A stretch of DNA of 64,000 nucleotides from Allostella vacuolata (GTDB lineage Bacteria; Pseudomonadota; Alphaproteobacteria; ATCC43930; Allostellaceae): assembly GCA_006739055.1 (NCBI GenBank), contig AP019702.1, forward strand, positions 248,001-312,000, given 5' to 3'. Position 1 is the first letter of the stretch. Every line of letters begins with the position of its first letter. This document shows positions 33,737 through 42,252 of the stretch, in pieces. The translations under genes were made by a program, and so were the position numbers. Below the pieces are notes generated by a model that was not told the DNA's origin, did not search any database, and worked only from the letters and a program-made list of their open reading frames with translations.

Positions 33737-34756
33737 ATGGCCCGAAGGCACGCATTTTCTGTTTTTCTCGCGTCTCTGGGCGTTCTGCTGGCGGCGGCCT
33801 CGGCATGCGCGGAGGCGGTGAGCGTCGCGGCGTTGCGCCTGTCCTCCTCCGGCCCGCTCTTCATCGCCCAGGATCGGGGCCATTTTGCGGCAGAGGGGCT
33901 GGAGGTCACCTTCCGCTTCTTCACCGCCGCCCAGCCGGTCGCGGTCGCCGTGACGACCGGCGACGCCGATTTCGGCGTGACCGGCCTGACCGCCGGCTTC
34001 TACAACCTGGCCGGAAAAGGGGCGTTGCGGATCGTCGCGGCGCAGTCGGCCGATGTGCCGGGCTTCCACCTGAGCGCCTACCTGGCGACGCCCCGGGCCT
34101 GGGATGCCGGCTTGCGGTCGCTCGCGGACTTTCCCGGCCGCAGCGTCGGCATCACCCAGACCGGCTCCACCTTCCACTACATGATCGGCCTGCTGGCCCG
34201 GAAGGAGGGCTTCGCGCTGGCCCGGGTGCGGCTGGTGCCGCTGCAGTCGATCCCCAACATGGTCTCCGCCTTCAAGGGCGGGCAGGTGGACGGGCTGATC
34301 CTGCCCTCGTCGGTCGCCCTGCCGATGATCGAGGCGGGCGAGGGCCGGCTGCTCGGCTGGGTGGGCGACGCCACGCCCTGGCAGCTGGGGGCGCTCTTCA
34401 CCTCGGGCCGGACGGTGGCCGACCGCCGGCCGCTGGTAGCGCGGTTCGTGCGCGCCTATGCCCGCGGCGCGGCCGAATACCACGCCGCCTTCAACCAGCG
34501 GGACGCCGCCGGGCGCCCGGTCGCTGGCGAGGGGTACGCGGCATTGATGCCGATCCTGGAGAAATACACCCAGCAGCCGGCCGCCCGGCTCGCGACCGGC
34601 CTGCCCTGGGTCGACCCGGCCGGTCGTCTCGACGTCGGCGACATCCGCGACCAGGTGGCCTGGTGGCAGGCGCAGAAGATGGTCGACCCGGCGGTCGATG
34701 CCGCGGCCATCCTCGATCTCGGCTTCGTCGAGGGGCACCGCAACGTGCCGCGCTGA
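33737..34756 (+). CDS. ABC transporter substrate-binding protein (NMT1/SsuA-like)
   Basis: The 339-residue protein has a cleavable signal (about 1-25, ending ASACAEA) and the NMT1-type fold: AALRLSSSGPLFIAQDRGHFAAEGLEV, GDADFGVTGLTAGFYNLAGKG and the hinge KGGQVDGLILPSS. Unlike the first importer of this type in the window, it uses a Sec rather than a Tat signal. The ligand is unknown. GGGGGGAGAACAAG precedes the start. It heads a three-gene operon with the ATPase 21 bases downstream. Confidence 0.88.
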   Translation: MARRHAFSVFLASLGVLLAAASACAEAVSVAALRLSSSGPLFIAQDRGHFAAEGLEVTFRFFTAAQPVAVAVTTGDADFGVTGLTAGFYNLAGKGALRIVAAQSADVPGFHLSAYLATPRAWDAGLRSLADFPGRSVGITQTGSTFHYMIGLLARKEGFALARVRLVPLQSIPNMVSAFKGGQVDGLILPSSVALPMIEAGEGRLLGWVGDATPWQLGALFTSGRTVADRRPLVARFVRAYARGAAEYHAAFNQRDAAGRPVAGEGYAALMPILEKYTQQPAARLATGLPWVDPAGRLDVGDIRDQVAWWQAQKMVDPAVDAAAILDLGFVEGHRNVPR

Positions 34757-34777
34757 GGGGCCCCGGAGGGCCCGGCG

Positions 34778-35566
34778 ATGGAACTGCTGGTCGAGGGGGT
34801 GAGCCATGCCTATGGCGCGCTGCCGGTGCTGGAGGGCATCGACCTGGCGGTGCGCCCGGGCGAAATCCTGTCGCTGATCGGCCCGTCCGGGTCCGGCAAG
34901 TCGACCCTGCTCGGCATCATGGGCGGGCTGCTGCGGCCCTATGCGGGCCGGGTCTCGACGCGCGGCCGGCCGCCGGCCGGGTGCCTCAACCCGCTGACCT
35001 ATGTCTTCCAGGACTTCGCCCTGCTGCCCTGGCGGAGCGTCGCCGGCAACGTCTCGCTTGCGCTCGACCATCATCGCCTGCCGGCCGGGGAGCGGCGCGA
35101 GCGGGTGGCCGACGCGCTCGCCCGCATGGGGCTCGCGGATTTCGCCGCCGCCTTTCCGCGCCAGCTGTCGGGGGGCATGCGCCAGCGGGTCGGGATCGCC
35201 CGCGCGCTGGTCGTGCGCCCGGCGGTGCTGCTGCTCGACGAACCCCTGTCGGCGCTGGACGCCCAGACCCGCGACCTGCTGACCGAGGAGTTCCTGGCGA
35301 TCTGGCAGCGCGAGCGGACGACGGCGGTCCACGTCACCCACAACCTGGGCGAGGCGCTGCGCCTCGCCGACCGGATCGCCGTCCTGTCGCGCCGGCCGGG
35401 TCGCGTCCGCGAGATCCTGCCGGTCGACGTGCCGCGCGAAGAACGGTCGGCCGCGGCCCGGGCGGGCCGTATCGCCGAGCTCCATGCCCATCTCTGGGCC
35501 CTGCTGCGCGACGAGGCGCGGGCGGCCGACCTCGAATTGGCGGAACCGGCGAGGGGCGGGCGATGA
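34778..35566 (+). CDS. ABC transporter ATP-binding protein (SsuB/TauB type)
   Basis: The 262-residue ATPase has Walker [10 protein letters not shown] (35-43), Q-loop FQDFALLPW, signature LSGGMRQRVGIARAL, Walker B VLLLDEPLSALD and H-loop VTHNLGEAL. It belongs with nitrate/sulfonate/taurine-type importers. The stop overlaps the permease start by four bases. Confidence 0.92.
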   Translation: MELLVEGVSHAYGALPVLEGIDLAVRPGEILSLIGPSGSGKSTLLGIMGGLLRPYAGRVSTRGRPPAGCLNPLTYVFQDFALLPWRSVAGNVSLALDHHRLPAGERRERVADALARMGLADFAAAFPRQLSGGMRQRVGIARALVVRPAVLLLDEPLSALDAQTRDLLTEEFLAIWQRERTTAVHVTHNLGEALRLADRIAVLSRRPGRVREILPVDVPREERSAAARAGRIAELHAHLWALLRDEARAADLELAEPARGGR

Positions 35567-36357
35567 GCGCGCCGGAAGCCCGCCCGGTGCCGTTCCGCGG
35601 TGGCGGCTTCGTCCGCCGCCCGCGTCGGCTGGTGTCCCTGTCGGCCCTGTTCGGCCTGGTGCTGGCCTGGCAGGCCGCATCCTGGTCCGGGCTCGCGAAC
35701 CCGCTGTTCCTGCCGGCGCCGGCCATGGTGGCGGCCGCCCTGTGGGAGCTGGCGCGGTCGGGCGCGCTCGCCCAGCACCTTCTCGCCTCGCTCGGCCGGG
35801 TCGCGGGCGGCTGGCTGATCGGGACGGGACTCGGCCTGGCGGCCGGGCTTGCCGTCGGCATCTTCGCGACCGCGCGGGCCGCCGGCATGCCGCTGGTGTC
35901 GGCCCTGTTCCCGATCCCCAAGATCGCGGTGCTGCCGCTCTTCATCCTGTGGTTCGGCATCGGCGAGCCGTCGAAGGTGGCGACGATCGCGGCCGGAGTC
36001 TTCTTCCCGACCGTGATCGCGGCGGCGGGCGGGGTGGATGCGGTCCCCCGCTCGCTGGTCCGGATGGGTCAGAGCTTCGGCCTGCCGGCCTGGGCGATCG
36101 TCTGGCGGATCGTGGTGCCGGGCGCGCTGCCGAGCGTGCTGGCGGGGTTCCGAATCACCGTGGCGATCGCGGTGATCCTGGTGGTCGCGGCCGAGATGAT
36201 CGGCGCCGATACCGGGCTCGGCGCCTTCGTGCTGATGGCGGGCAACCTGATGCGCACCGACCAGTTGCTGGCCGGCGTGGTCGTGCTGTCGCTGGTCGGG
36301 CTGTCGGCGGCGGGGCTGGTGTCCCTGGCCGAACGGCTGCTGCTGCGCTGGCGATAG
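35563..36357 (+). CDS. ABC transporter permease (SsuC/TauC type)
   Basis: The 264-residue permease has six membrane segments and an EAA-like loop (RMGQSFGLPAWAIVWRIVVPGALPSVLAGFR). FPIPKIAVLPLFILWFGIGEPSKV is typical of the SsuC/TauC branch. A basic, arginine-rich N-terminus precedes the first helix. The ATG at 35563 overlaps the ATPase stop. It closes the second NMT1-type importer operon. Confidence 0.92.
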   Translation: MSAPEARPVPFRGGGFVRRPRRLVSLSALFGLVLAWQAASWSGLANPLFLPAPAMVAAALWELARSGALAQHLLASLGRVAGGWLIGTGLGLAAGLAVGIFATARAAGMPLVSALFPIPKIAVLPLFILWFGIGEPSKVATIAAGVFFPTVIAAAGGVDAVPRSLVRMGQSFGLPAWAIVWRIVVPGALPSVLAGFRITVAIAVILVVAAEMIGADTGLGAFVLMAGNLMRTDQLLAGVVVLSLVGLSAAGLVSLAERLLLRWR

Positions 36358-36442
36358 AAAGGCCCGCGGTTGCGCTGGCGCCCGGCCGGGCGCAGCCTAT
36401 CTTCCCTGGATACCGCAGCCGCTTCGACCGGGAGGGCCCTCC

Positions 36443-37030
36443 ATGAGGCGTCCGATCTTCAGCACCGCCTTTGCCGCCCTGGCGGCCCTCGTCTGGTCCT
36501 TCACCCCCTTCGCGCTCCACGGGCGCATCCTGACCTCCGGAAAGACGGGAATGACCGCACACCAGTTCACGTTCGAGGGCATCGACGGCCAGCCGATCGC
36601 GCTGGCCGGCTACAAGGGCAAGCCGGTTCTGGTGGTGAACACCGCCTCGCAATGCGGCTTCACCCCGCAATACGAGGACCTGCAGGCGCTGCATCAGAAA
36701 TATGGCGGGCAGGGGCTGGTCGTGCTGGGCGTGCCGTCGAACGATTTCGGTGCCCAGGAGCCCGGCTCCAATACCCAGATCCAGGCCTTCTGCGAGACCC
36801 GGTTCGGCGTCGAGTTCCCGATGACCGAGAAGCAGGTGGTGATCGGCGGCGACGCCCATCCGCTGTTCCGCTGGATCGCCGCCGAGGCCGGGGAAGCGGC
36901 CGCCCCGCGCTGGAACTTCCACAAATTCCTGATCGACGGGGACGGCCGGCTGGTCGGCACCTGGCCGTCGCGCGTCCGACCGGTCAGCGCGGAAATCACC
37001 GGCGAGATCGAAAAGCTGTTGCCGCGCTGA
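36443..37030 (+). CDS. Glutathione peroxidase family protein, probably exported
   Basis: The 195-residue protein has the thioredoxin-like glutathione peroxidase fold: VVNTASQCGFTPQYEDL with peroxidatic Cys71 in place of selenocysteine, GVPSNDFGAQEPGS, and WNFHKFLID with the active-site Trp-Asn. An extra 30-residue hydrophobic start (MRRPIFSTAFAALAALVWSF) looks like a signal peptide or anchor, so it may act in the periplasm. Cys-type members usually use thioredoxin rather than glutathione. GGGAGGG precedes the ATG at 36443. Confidence 0.88.
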   Translation: MRRPIFSTAFAALAALVWSFTPFALHGRILTSGKTGMTAHQFTFEGIDGQPIALAGYKGKPVLVVNTASQCGFTPQYEDLQALHQKYGGQGLVVLGVPSNDFGAQEPGSNTQIQAFCETRFGVEFPMTEKQVVIGGDAHPLFRWIAAEAGEAAAPRWNFHKFLIDGDGRLVGTWPSRVRPVSAEITGEIEKLLPR

Positions 37031-37184
37031 GGTTTGCACGCCCAACCGGGGCGTCAATACGCCTCTTGCAAATCCTGGCCAAATCCGTAAACCGGCTGAC
37101 ACTCGAGGGCGCCCCGATACCGGGATGGCCGGGGCCACCTTTCGCGTCGCGGCGATCGCCGACGGCGCTTCCGGTTGAACGAAG
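37031..37184. other. Intergenic hairpins before the Gld-like ABC operon
   Basis: ACGCCC/GGGCGT (37038-37043 with 37049-37054) pair around AACCG, within a wider TTTGCA/TGCAAA inverted repeat (37033-37072). These could end the peroxidase transcript or form an operator; there is no T-run. No convincing sigma70 promoter was found in the rest. Confidence 0.35.
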
Positions 37185-38186
37185 ATGGGACGGGCCATGG
37201 TCGAGACGGCAATTGCAGGCCCCGCGGCGCGCACCGGCGCGGAGACGATGATCTCCATCCGCGGCCTCTCGAAGCATTTCGGCAGCATCGTCGCGGTCGA
37301 CGACGTCAGTTTCCAGGTGGCCCGAGGCGAGGTTCTGGGCTTCCTCGGGCCGAACGGCGCCGGCAAGTCGACGACCATGAAGATGGCGACCGGCTTCCTG
37401 TCGCCGACCGCGGGCACCGCGACCGTGTGCGGGTTCGAGATCCAGGACCGCCCGATCGAGGCCAAGCGCCACATCGGATATCTTCCAGAGGGCGCGCCGG
37501 CCTATCCCGACATGACGCCCGCGGGTTTTCTCGATTTCTGCGCCTCGATCCGCGGCATGTCGGGCGCGGAGAAGCGCCGGCAGATCGCCGACGTGGTCGA
37601 CCGGATCGATCTGGGCGAGGTGCTGCACCAGCCGATCGACACCCTGTCCAAGGGCTTCAAGCGCCGCGTCGGCCTGGCCCAGGCGCTGGTCCACGACCCC
37701 GACGTGCTGATCCTGGACGAGCCGACCGACGGCCTCGACCCCAACCAGAAGCACGAGGTGCGCGGGCTGATCCAGGAACTGTCGGCGCGCAAGGCGATCA
37801 TCATCTCGACCCATATCCTGGAAGAGGTGCATGCGGTCTGCTCGCGCGCGATCGTCATCGCCCGCGGCCGCATCGTCGCCGACGACACCCCGCACGGCCT
37901 GGAGGCGCGCTCGCGCCACTACAACGCGGTCGCCGTCACCATCCCGATGCCGATGCACGACGCGGCCCGGGCTGAGCTGCTGCGCCACCCCAAGGTGGCG
38001 GCCGTGGAGGCCGGGGTGCCCACCAACGGCTCGGTCACGCTGCTCGTCATCCCCAGGAACGGCGTCGACATCGTCGGCGACGTCGGCGGGACATTGCGTG
38101 CCCGCCAATGGCCGTTCGACCAGATTCGCGTGGAGCAGGGCCGGCTCGACGACGTGTTCCGCATCCTGACCCTGCCGCAGATCTGA
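37185..38186 (+). CDS. ABC transporter ATP-binding protein (GldA-like)
   Basis: The 333-residue ATPase has Walker A GPNGAGKST (55-63), signature LSKGFKRRVGLAQAL, Walker B VLILDEPTDGLD and H-loop STHILEEV. A C-terminal extension of about 80 residues follows, as in GldA/NodI/CcmA-like exporters. A second ATG at 37197 with GGGACGGG upstream is an equally good start. With the next three genes it forms a Gld-type ABC exporter unit, whose role outside gliding bacteria is not established. Confidence 0.9.
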   Translation: MGRAMVETAIAGPAARTGAETMISIRGLSKHFGSIVAVDDVSFQVARGEVLGFLGPNGAGKSTTMKMATGFLSPTAGTATVCGFEIQDRPIEAKRHIGYLPEGAPAYPDMTPAGFLDFCASIRGMSGAEKRRQIADVVDRIDLGEVLHQPIDTLSKGFKRRVGLAQALVHDPDVLILDEPTDGLDPNQKHEVRGLIQELSARKAIIISTHILEEVHAVCSRAIVIARGRIVADDTPHGLEARSRHYNAVAVTIPMPMHDAARAELLRHPKVAAVEAGVPTNGSVTLLVIPRNGVDIVGDVGGTLRARQWPFDQIRVEQGRLDDVFRILTLPQI

Positions 38187-38199
38187 GGAGCACCCTTTC

Positions 38200-38934
38200 A
38201 TGCGCACGACCTGGGTGGTCTTTCGGCGCGAGCTGGCGAGCTACTTCGCCACGCCCGTGGCCTATGTCTTCATCGTCATCTTCCTGGCGCTGGCAGGCTC
38301 GCTCACGTTCTTCCTCGGCAATTTCTTCGACCGCGGGCAGGCCGACCTGCAGCCGTTCTTCATGTTCCACCCCTGGCTCTACCTGTTCCTGATACCGGCC
38401 ATCGCCATGCGCATGTGGGCGGAGGAACGCAAGACCGGGACGATCGAGCTGTTCCTCACCCTTCCGGTGTCGATCCCGGCCGCGGTGATCGGCAAGTTTC
38501 TGGCGGCCTGGGCCTTCACCGGCATCGCGCTGGTGCTGACCTTCCCGGTGTGGCTGACCGTGCAGTGGCTGGGCGAGCCCGACCATGGGGTGATCCTGGC
38601 CAGCTACGTCGGCAGCTTCCTGATGGCCGGAGCCTTCCTGGCGATCGGCGCCTGCATGTCGGCCATCACCCGCAACCAGGCGATCGCCTTCGTCCTGGGT
38701 GCCGTGGTGTGCTTCCTGTTCACGGTGTCCGGGTCGCCCATCGTGATCAACTTCTTCTCGGGCTGGGCGCCGCAGGCGGTCATCGACACCATCGCGTCCT
38801 TCAGCTTCCTCACCCATTTCAGCGCCATCGTGCGCGGCGTCATCGATATCCGCGACGTCGTCTTCTTCGGCTCGGCGATCGCCCTCTTCCTGTTTGCGAA
38901 CGTCGTCCTCGTCGACCTCGCGAAGAGCCGGTAG
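38200..38934 (+). CDS. ABC transporter permease (GldF-like, ABC-2 type)
   Basis: The 244-residue permease begins TTWVVFRRELASYFATPVAYVFIVIFLALAGSLTFFLG and contains MRMWAEERKTGTIELFLTLPVSIPAAVIGKF, both typical of the GldF/NosY-like ABC-2 branch. About six membrane segments are seen. It lies 13 bases after the ATPase and 9 bases before the GldG-like gene. Confidence 0.9.
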   Translation: MRTTWVVFRRELASYFATPVAYVFIVIFLALAGSLTFFLGNFFDRGQADLQPFFMFHPWLYLFLIPAIAMRMWAEERKTGTIELFLTLPVSIPAAVIGKFLAAWAFTGIALVLTFPVWLTVQWLGEPDHGVILASYVGSFLMAGAFLAIGACMSAITRNQAIAFVLGAVVCFLFTVSGSPIVINFFSGWAPQAVIDTIASFSFLTHFSAIVRGVIDIRDVVFFGSAIALFLFANVVLVDLAKSR

Positions 38935-38943
38935 GTGCCTGCC

Positions 38944-40944
38944 ATGAACGCCCCCTTTCGCCGCCACCATGCCTTCTATTCGCTGCTGGCGCTGGCCGCG
39001 GCGGCCATCCTGTTCGTCGCCGTCAACATCCTGGCCAGCGGCTGGACGCAGCGCCTCGACCTGACCGAGCAGCGGCTCTACACGCTCTCGCCCGGCTCGC
39101 GCTCGGTCCTGCGCCAGATCGAGGAGCCGATCACCGTCCGCTTCTATTATTCGGACCGGCTCGGCCGCGAGGTCCCGGCCTATGCCACCTATGCGACCCG
39201 CGTGCGCGAGCTGCTGGACGAATACTCCGCGCTGTCGGGCGGCAAGATCCGGGTCGAGCAGTTGAACCCGCTCTCCTTCTCCGACGAGGAGGACCGGGCG
39301 GTCGCCTTCGGCCTGCAGGGGGTGCCGATCACCCAGGGCGGCGAGCAGGTCTATTTCGGCCTGGCGGCGACCAATTCCACCGACGACGAGCAGGTCATCG
39401 CCTTCCTCCAGCCGGAGCGCGAGCGCTTCCTCGAATACGACCTGACCAAGCTGGTCTACAATCTCGCCAACCCCAAGAAGAAGGTGGTGGCGCTGATCAG
39501 CGACCTGCCGCTGGAAGGCGACGTCATGGCCATGCGCATGACCGGCCGGCCGCCGCAGCCCTGGGCGATCATGGAGCAGCTGCGCGCCTTCTTCGAGATG
39601 CGCCAGCTTGGCGGCGACGTGACCGAGATCGGCGACGACGTGGCCGTGGTCATGGTCGTCCACCCGAAGAAGATGAACCCGCAGACCCAGTACGCGATCG
39701 ACCAGTTCGTGCTGCGCGGCGGCCGGGCCATCGTCTTCGTCGATCCCAACTCCGAGGCCGAGCGCTCGCGTCCCAACCCGATGCAGCGCGGGCCGGTGGA
39801 GGATGCCTCGTCCAACCTCGACACCCTGATGAAGTCCTGGGGCGTCGAGATGGTGAAGGGCAAGGTGCTGGGCGACCGCTTCTCCGCCCGCAAGGTCAAT
39901 GCCGGCGGATCGAGCCGCATCCAGGCGGTCGACTATGTCGCCTGGCTGGCGCTGCGGCCGGCCAACTTCGACACCGCCGACCCGATCACCGCCGAGCTCA
40001 ACCTGCTCAACCTCGCCACCACCGGCATCCTGCGCAAGGCGGACGGCGGCACCACCGAGATCGCGCCGCTGGTCCAGTCGAGCCCCGCCTCGATGGAGAT
40101 CGACGCGACCGAGTTCATGGCGCCGGTGCCGGACGTGCTGGGCCTGCTCAACCGCTTCCAGTCGCAGAACAAGCGCGAGACGATCGCCGCCCGCATCCAG
40201 GGCCCGGCCAAGTCCGCCTTCCCCGACGGTCCGCCGCGGAAGGAGCCGCCCAAGCCCGCGTCGGACAGCGACGAGGACAAGAAGAAGGCCGAGGACGAGG
40301 CGAAGGCGCAGGAGGCCGAGTACGCCAAGATCAAGGAAAAGCACCTGGCCGAGGCGCGCCAGCCGATCAACGTCATCGTCGTCGCCGACACCGACATCCT
40401 GGACGACCGCTTCTGGGTCAACGCGCAGGACTTCTTCGGCCAGCGCATGCAGGTGCCGATCGCCAACAACGCCGACTTCGTCGCCAACGCGATCGAGAAC
40501 CTGACCGGGTCGAACGAGCTGATCGGCCTGCGCTCCCGCGGCACCTCCAGCCGGCCGTTCGAGCGCGTCCAGGCCCTCCAGCGCGATGCCGAGTCGCAGT
40601 TCCGGGCCAAGGAGAAGGAGCTGCAGGACAAGCTGCGCGACGTCGAGAAGAAGCTGGCCGACATCCGCAACCAGGGCCAGGGCCAGGGCGCGCAGGCGAT
40701 CCTGACCGCCGACCAGCAGCGCTCGATCGACCAGTTCCGGACCGAGATGGTGGCGACCCGCAAGGAGCTGCGCGACGTGCAGCTGGCGCTGCGCAAGGAC
40801 ATCGACCGGCTGCAGTCGACGGTGCAGTTCGTCAATATCGGCCTCGTACCCATCGTCGTCGCGGTGTTCGCGATCCTGCTCGGCCTGTGGCGGCGCAGCC
40901 GCCGGCGCCGTGGCCGGTCGCGCACCGCCACCGCCCGCGCCTGA
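38944..40944 (+). CDS. GldG-like ABC-type transport system auxiliary protein
   Basis: The 666-residue protein has one N-terminal membrane helix (about 10-30), then the GldG-type domain (RLDLTEQRLYTLSPGSRSVLRQIEEPITVRFYYS and VLRGGRAIVFVDPNSEAE). A charged lysine/glutamate-rich coil (about 430-475), a second coiled coil (about 545-635, with FRAKEKELQDKLRDVEKKLADI) and a C-terminal membrane helix before an arginine-rich tail follow. Most of the chain should be periplasmic. I choose the ATG at 38944; a GTG at 38935 is possible. It pairs with the GldF-like permease. Confidence 0.88.
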   Translation: MNAPFRRHHAFYSLLALAAAAILFVAVNILASGWTQRLDLTEQRLYTLSPGSRSVLRQIEEPITVRFYYSDRLGREVPAYATYATRVRELLDEYSALSGGKIRVEQLNPLSFSDEEDRAVAFGLQGVPITQGGEQVYFGLAATNSTDDEQVIAFLQPERERFLEYDLTKLVYNLANPKKKVVALISDLPLEGDVMAMRMTGRPPQPWAIMEQLRAFFEMRQLGGDVTEIGDDVAVVMVVHPKKMNPQTQYAIDQFVLRGGRAIVFVDPNSEAERSRPNPMQRGPVEDASSNLDTLMKSWGVEMVKGKVLGDRFSARKVNAGGSSRIQAVDYVAWLALRPANFDTADPITAELNLLNLATTGILRKADGGTTEIAPLVQSSPASMEIDATEFMAPVPDVLGLLNRFQSQNKRETIAARIQGPAKSAFPDGPPRKEPPKPASDSDEDKKKAEDEAKAQEAEYAKIKEKHLAEARQPINVIVVADTDILDDRFWVNAQDFFGQRMQVPIANNADFVANAIENLTGSNELIGLRSRGTSSRPFERVQALQRDAESQFRAKEKELQDKLRDVEKKLADIRNQGQGQGAQAILTADQQRSIDQFRTEMVATRKELRDVQLALRKDIDRLQSTVQFVNIGLVPIVVAVFAILLGLWRRSRRRRGRSRTATARA

Positions 40945-40956
40945 GGGAGGACGCCC

Positions 40957-41985
40957 ATGCGCAAGACGACTTTCATGATCCTGGTGGCCGTCACGGTGGC
41001 GGCGACCGCGGGGGCGGCCTACCGGTCGCTGCATGACGGCAACGAGCCGGTCACGGCCCGGGCCGGCGAGATCTTCCTGCCCGAGCTGCAGCGCCGCGCC
41101 AACGACGCCCGCGAGGTGGTGCTGACGCGCAACAGCGGCACCGCCACCCTGAAGCAGCAGGGCGACCGCTGGATCTTCGTCGAGAAGGGCAACTATCCGG
41201 CCAACGGCGAGCAGGTGCGCCGGGTGCTGGTGGAGCTGGCGGAGCTGCGCCTGGTCGAGAGCAAGACCCGCAAGCCCGACCTCTATCCGCGTCTCCAGGT
41301 CGAGGACCCGACCGCCAAGGACGGCCGCTCGACGCTGATGACGGTGAAGGACGGCCAGGGCGGCACGATCGCCGACGTGGTGATCGGCCGCCGCCGCATC
41401 GACCGCCTGGGCGGCGGCCGCGATTCCCTCTATGTCCGCCGCAAGGATTCCGACCAGGCCTGGCTCGCCGCCGGCAATGTCGACATCACCGGCGAGTTCC
41501 AGCGCTTCCTGGTCCGGCCGCTGATCGACATCAAGGCCGAGCGCATCGCCGAGGTGGCGACGATCCAGCCGGACGGCACCCGCCTGGTCATCCGCCGCGA
41601 CAAGGCCGAGGACCCGATGGCGGTGGTCGACCTGCCGGAAGGCAAGGCGGTGAAGGAGCAGGACAAGGTGACGAAGGCCGCGTCCGCGCTGGCCGGCATC
41701 GATCTCGACGACGTGCGCAAGAGAGGCGAGGCCGACATCCCCGACAATGCCGTCAAGGCCGAGATCCGCACCTTCGACGGGCTGCTCGTCACGGTGGCGA
41801 CGCACGAGACCAACTACCGCGCCTGGGCCCGCTTCACGATCGCGGCCGCGCCCGACGCATCGGAAGACGCGAAGAAGGAGGCGGAGCAGCTGAAGGCCAG
41901 GCTCGAGCCGTACGACTTCGAGCTGCTCGGCTACAAGACGGCCCCCTTCACCACCAAGCTGGTCGACCTGACCGGCGAGAGCTGA
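40957..41985 (+). CDS. DUF4340 domain-containing protein
   Basis: The 342-residue protein has an N-terminal signal-anchor (about 4-21) and a repeated beta domain with VLTRNSGTATLKQQGDRWIFVEKGNYPANGEQVRRVLVELAELRLVE, the DUF4340 pattern. A shorter repeat lies near ATIQPDGTRLVIRRDKAEDPMAVVDLPEGK. DUF4340 proteins are usually encoded beside GldG-like genes, as here (13 bases apart), and probably form the outer part of that transporter. The molecular role is unknown. Confidence 0.88.
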   Translation: MRKTTFMILVAVTVAATAGAAYRSLHDGNEPVTARAGEIFLPELQRRANDAREVVLTRNSGTATLKQQGDRWIFVEKGNYPANGEQVRRVLVELAELRLVESKTRKPDLYPRLQVEDPTAKDGRSTLMTVKDGQGGTIADVVIGRRRIDRLGGGRDSLYVRRKDSDQAWLAAGNVDITGEFQRFLVRPLIDIKAERIAEVATIQPDGTRLVIRRDKAEDPMAVVDLPEGKAVKEQDKVTKAASALAGIDLDDVRKRGEADIPDNAVKAEIRTFDGLLVTVATHETNYRAWARFTIAAAPDASEDAKKEAEQLKARLEPYDFELLGYKTAPFTTKLVDLTGES

Positions 41986-41999
41986 GGCCCGCCGCTCCC

Positions 42000-42025
42000 G
42001 CGAACTTGTCCTGGGACAAGTTCGC
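42000..42025. promoter_or_regulatory. 26-base near-perfect inverted repeat
   Basis: GCGAACTTGTC and GACAAGTTCGC form an 11-base stem around CTGG, 15 bases after the DUF4340 stop. It could be a terminator without a T-run, or an operator given its symmetry. The argD promoter lies 120 bases downstream. Confidence 0.5.
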
Positions 42026-42144
42026 GGTTTGCGGGCCGGGGGCGGTCTGGTAGCTTCCCGCTCCATGTTCTCGGGCTCGCAGATCGACTTGGCCGACACC
42101 GGTGCAACGGCACCGGCCCTTCGACGTCGACGGTTCGCGCTCGA

Positions 42145-42173
42145 TTGACAGGTTACGGCCCAACCCCGATATT
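42145..42173 (+). promoter_or_regulatory. Sigma70-type promoter of argD
   Basis: TTGACA (42145-42150) and GATATT (42168-42173) are separated by 17 bases, the best -35 match seen in the window. Transcription would begin near 42180, giving a leader of about 70 bases before argD. Confidence 0.6.
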
Positions 42174-42183
42174 CTTCGCTTTT

Positions 42184-42205
42184 CCGGGCCGCAAGTGCGG
42201 CCCGG
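42184..42205 (+). promoter_or_regulatory. Leader hairpin upstream of argD
   Basis: CCGGGCCGC and GCGGCCCGG form a perfect nine-base stem with an AAGT loop, followed by TTCGATTT. It starts a few bases after the expected transcription start, so it may protect the mRNA end or act as an early terminator. No leader peptide rich in arginine codons was found. Confidence 0.5.
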
Positions 42206-42252
42206 TTCGATTTGGGGTTGGCCGATCTCCGCACCCGCCAGGAGGACAGCCG

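Noticed and set aside
36443-37030. Selenocysteine in the glutathione peroxidase
   Set aside because: The active-site codon is TGC (cysteine), not TGA, so no selenocysteine insertion is needed.
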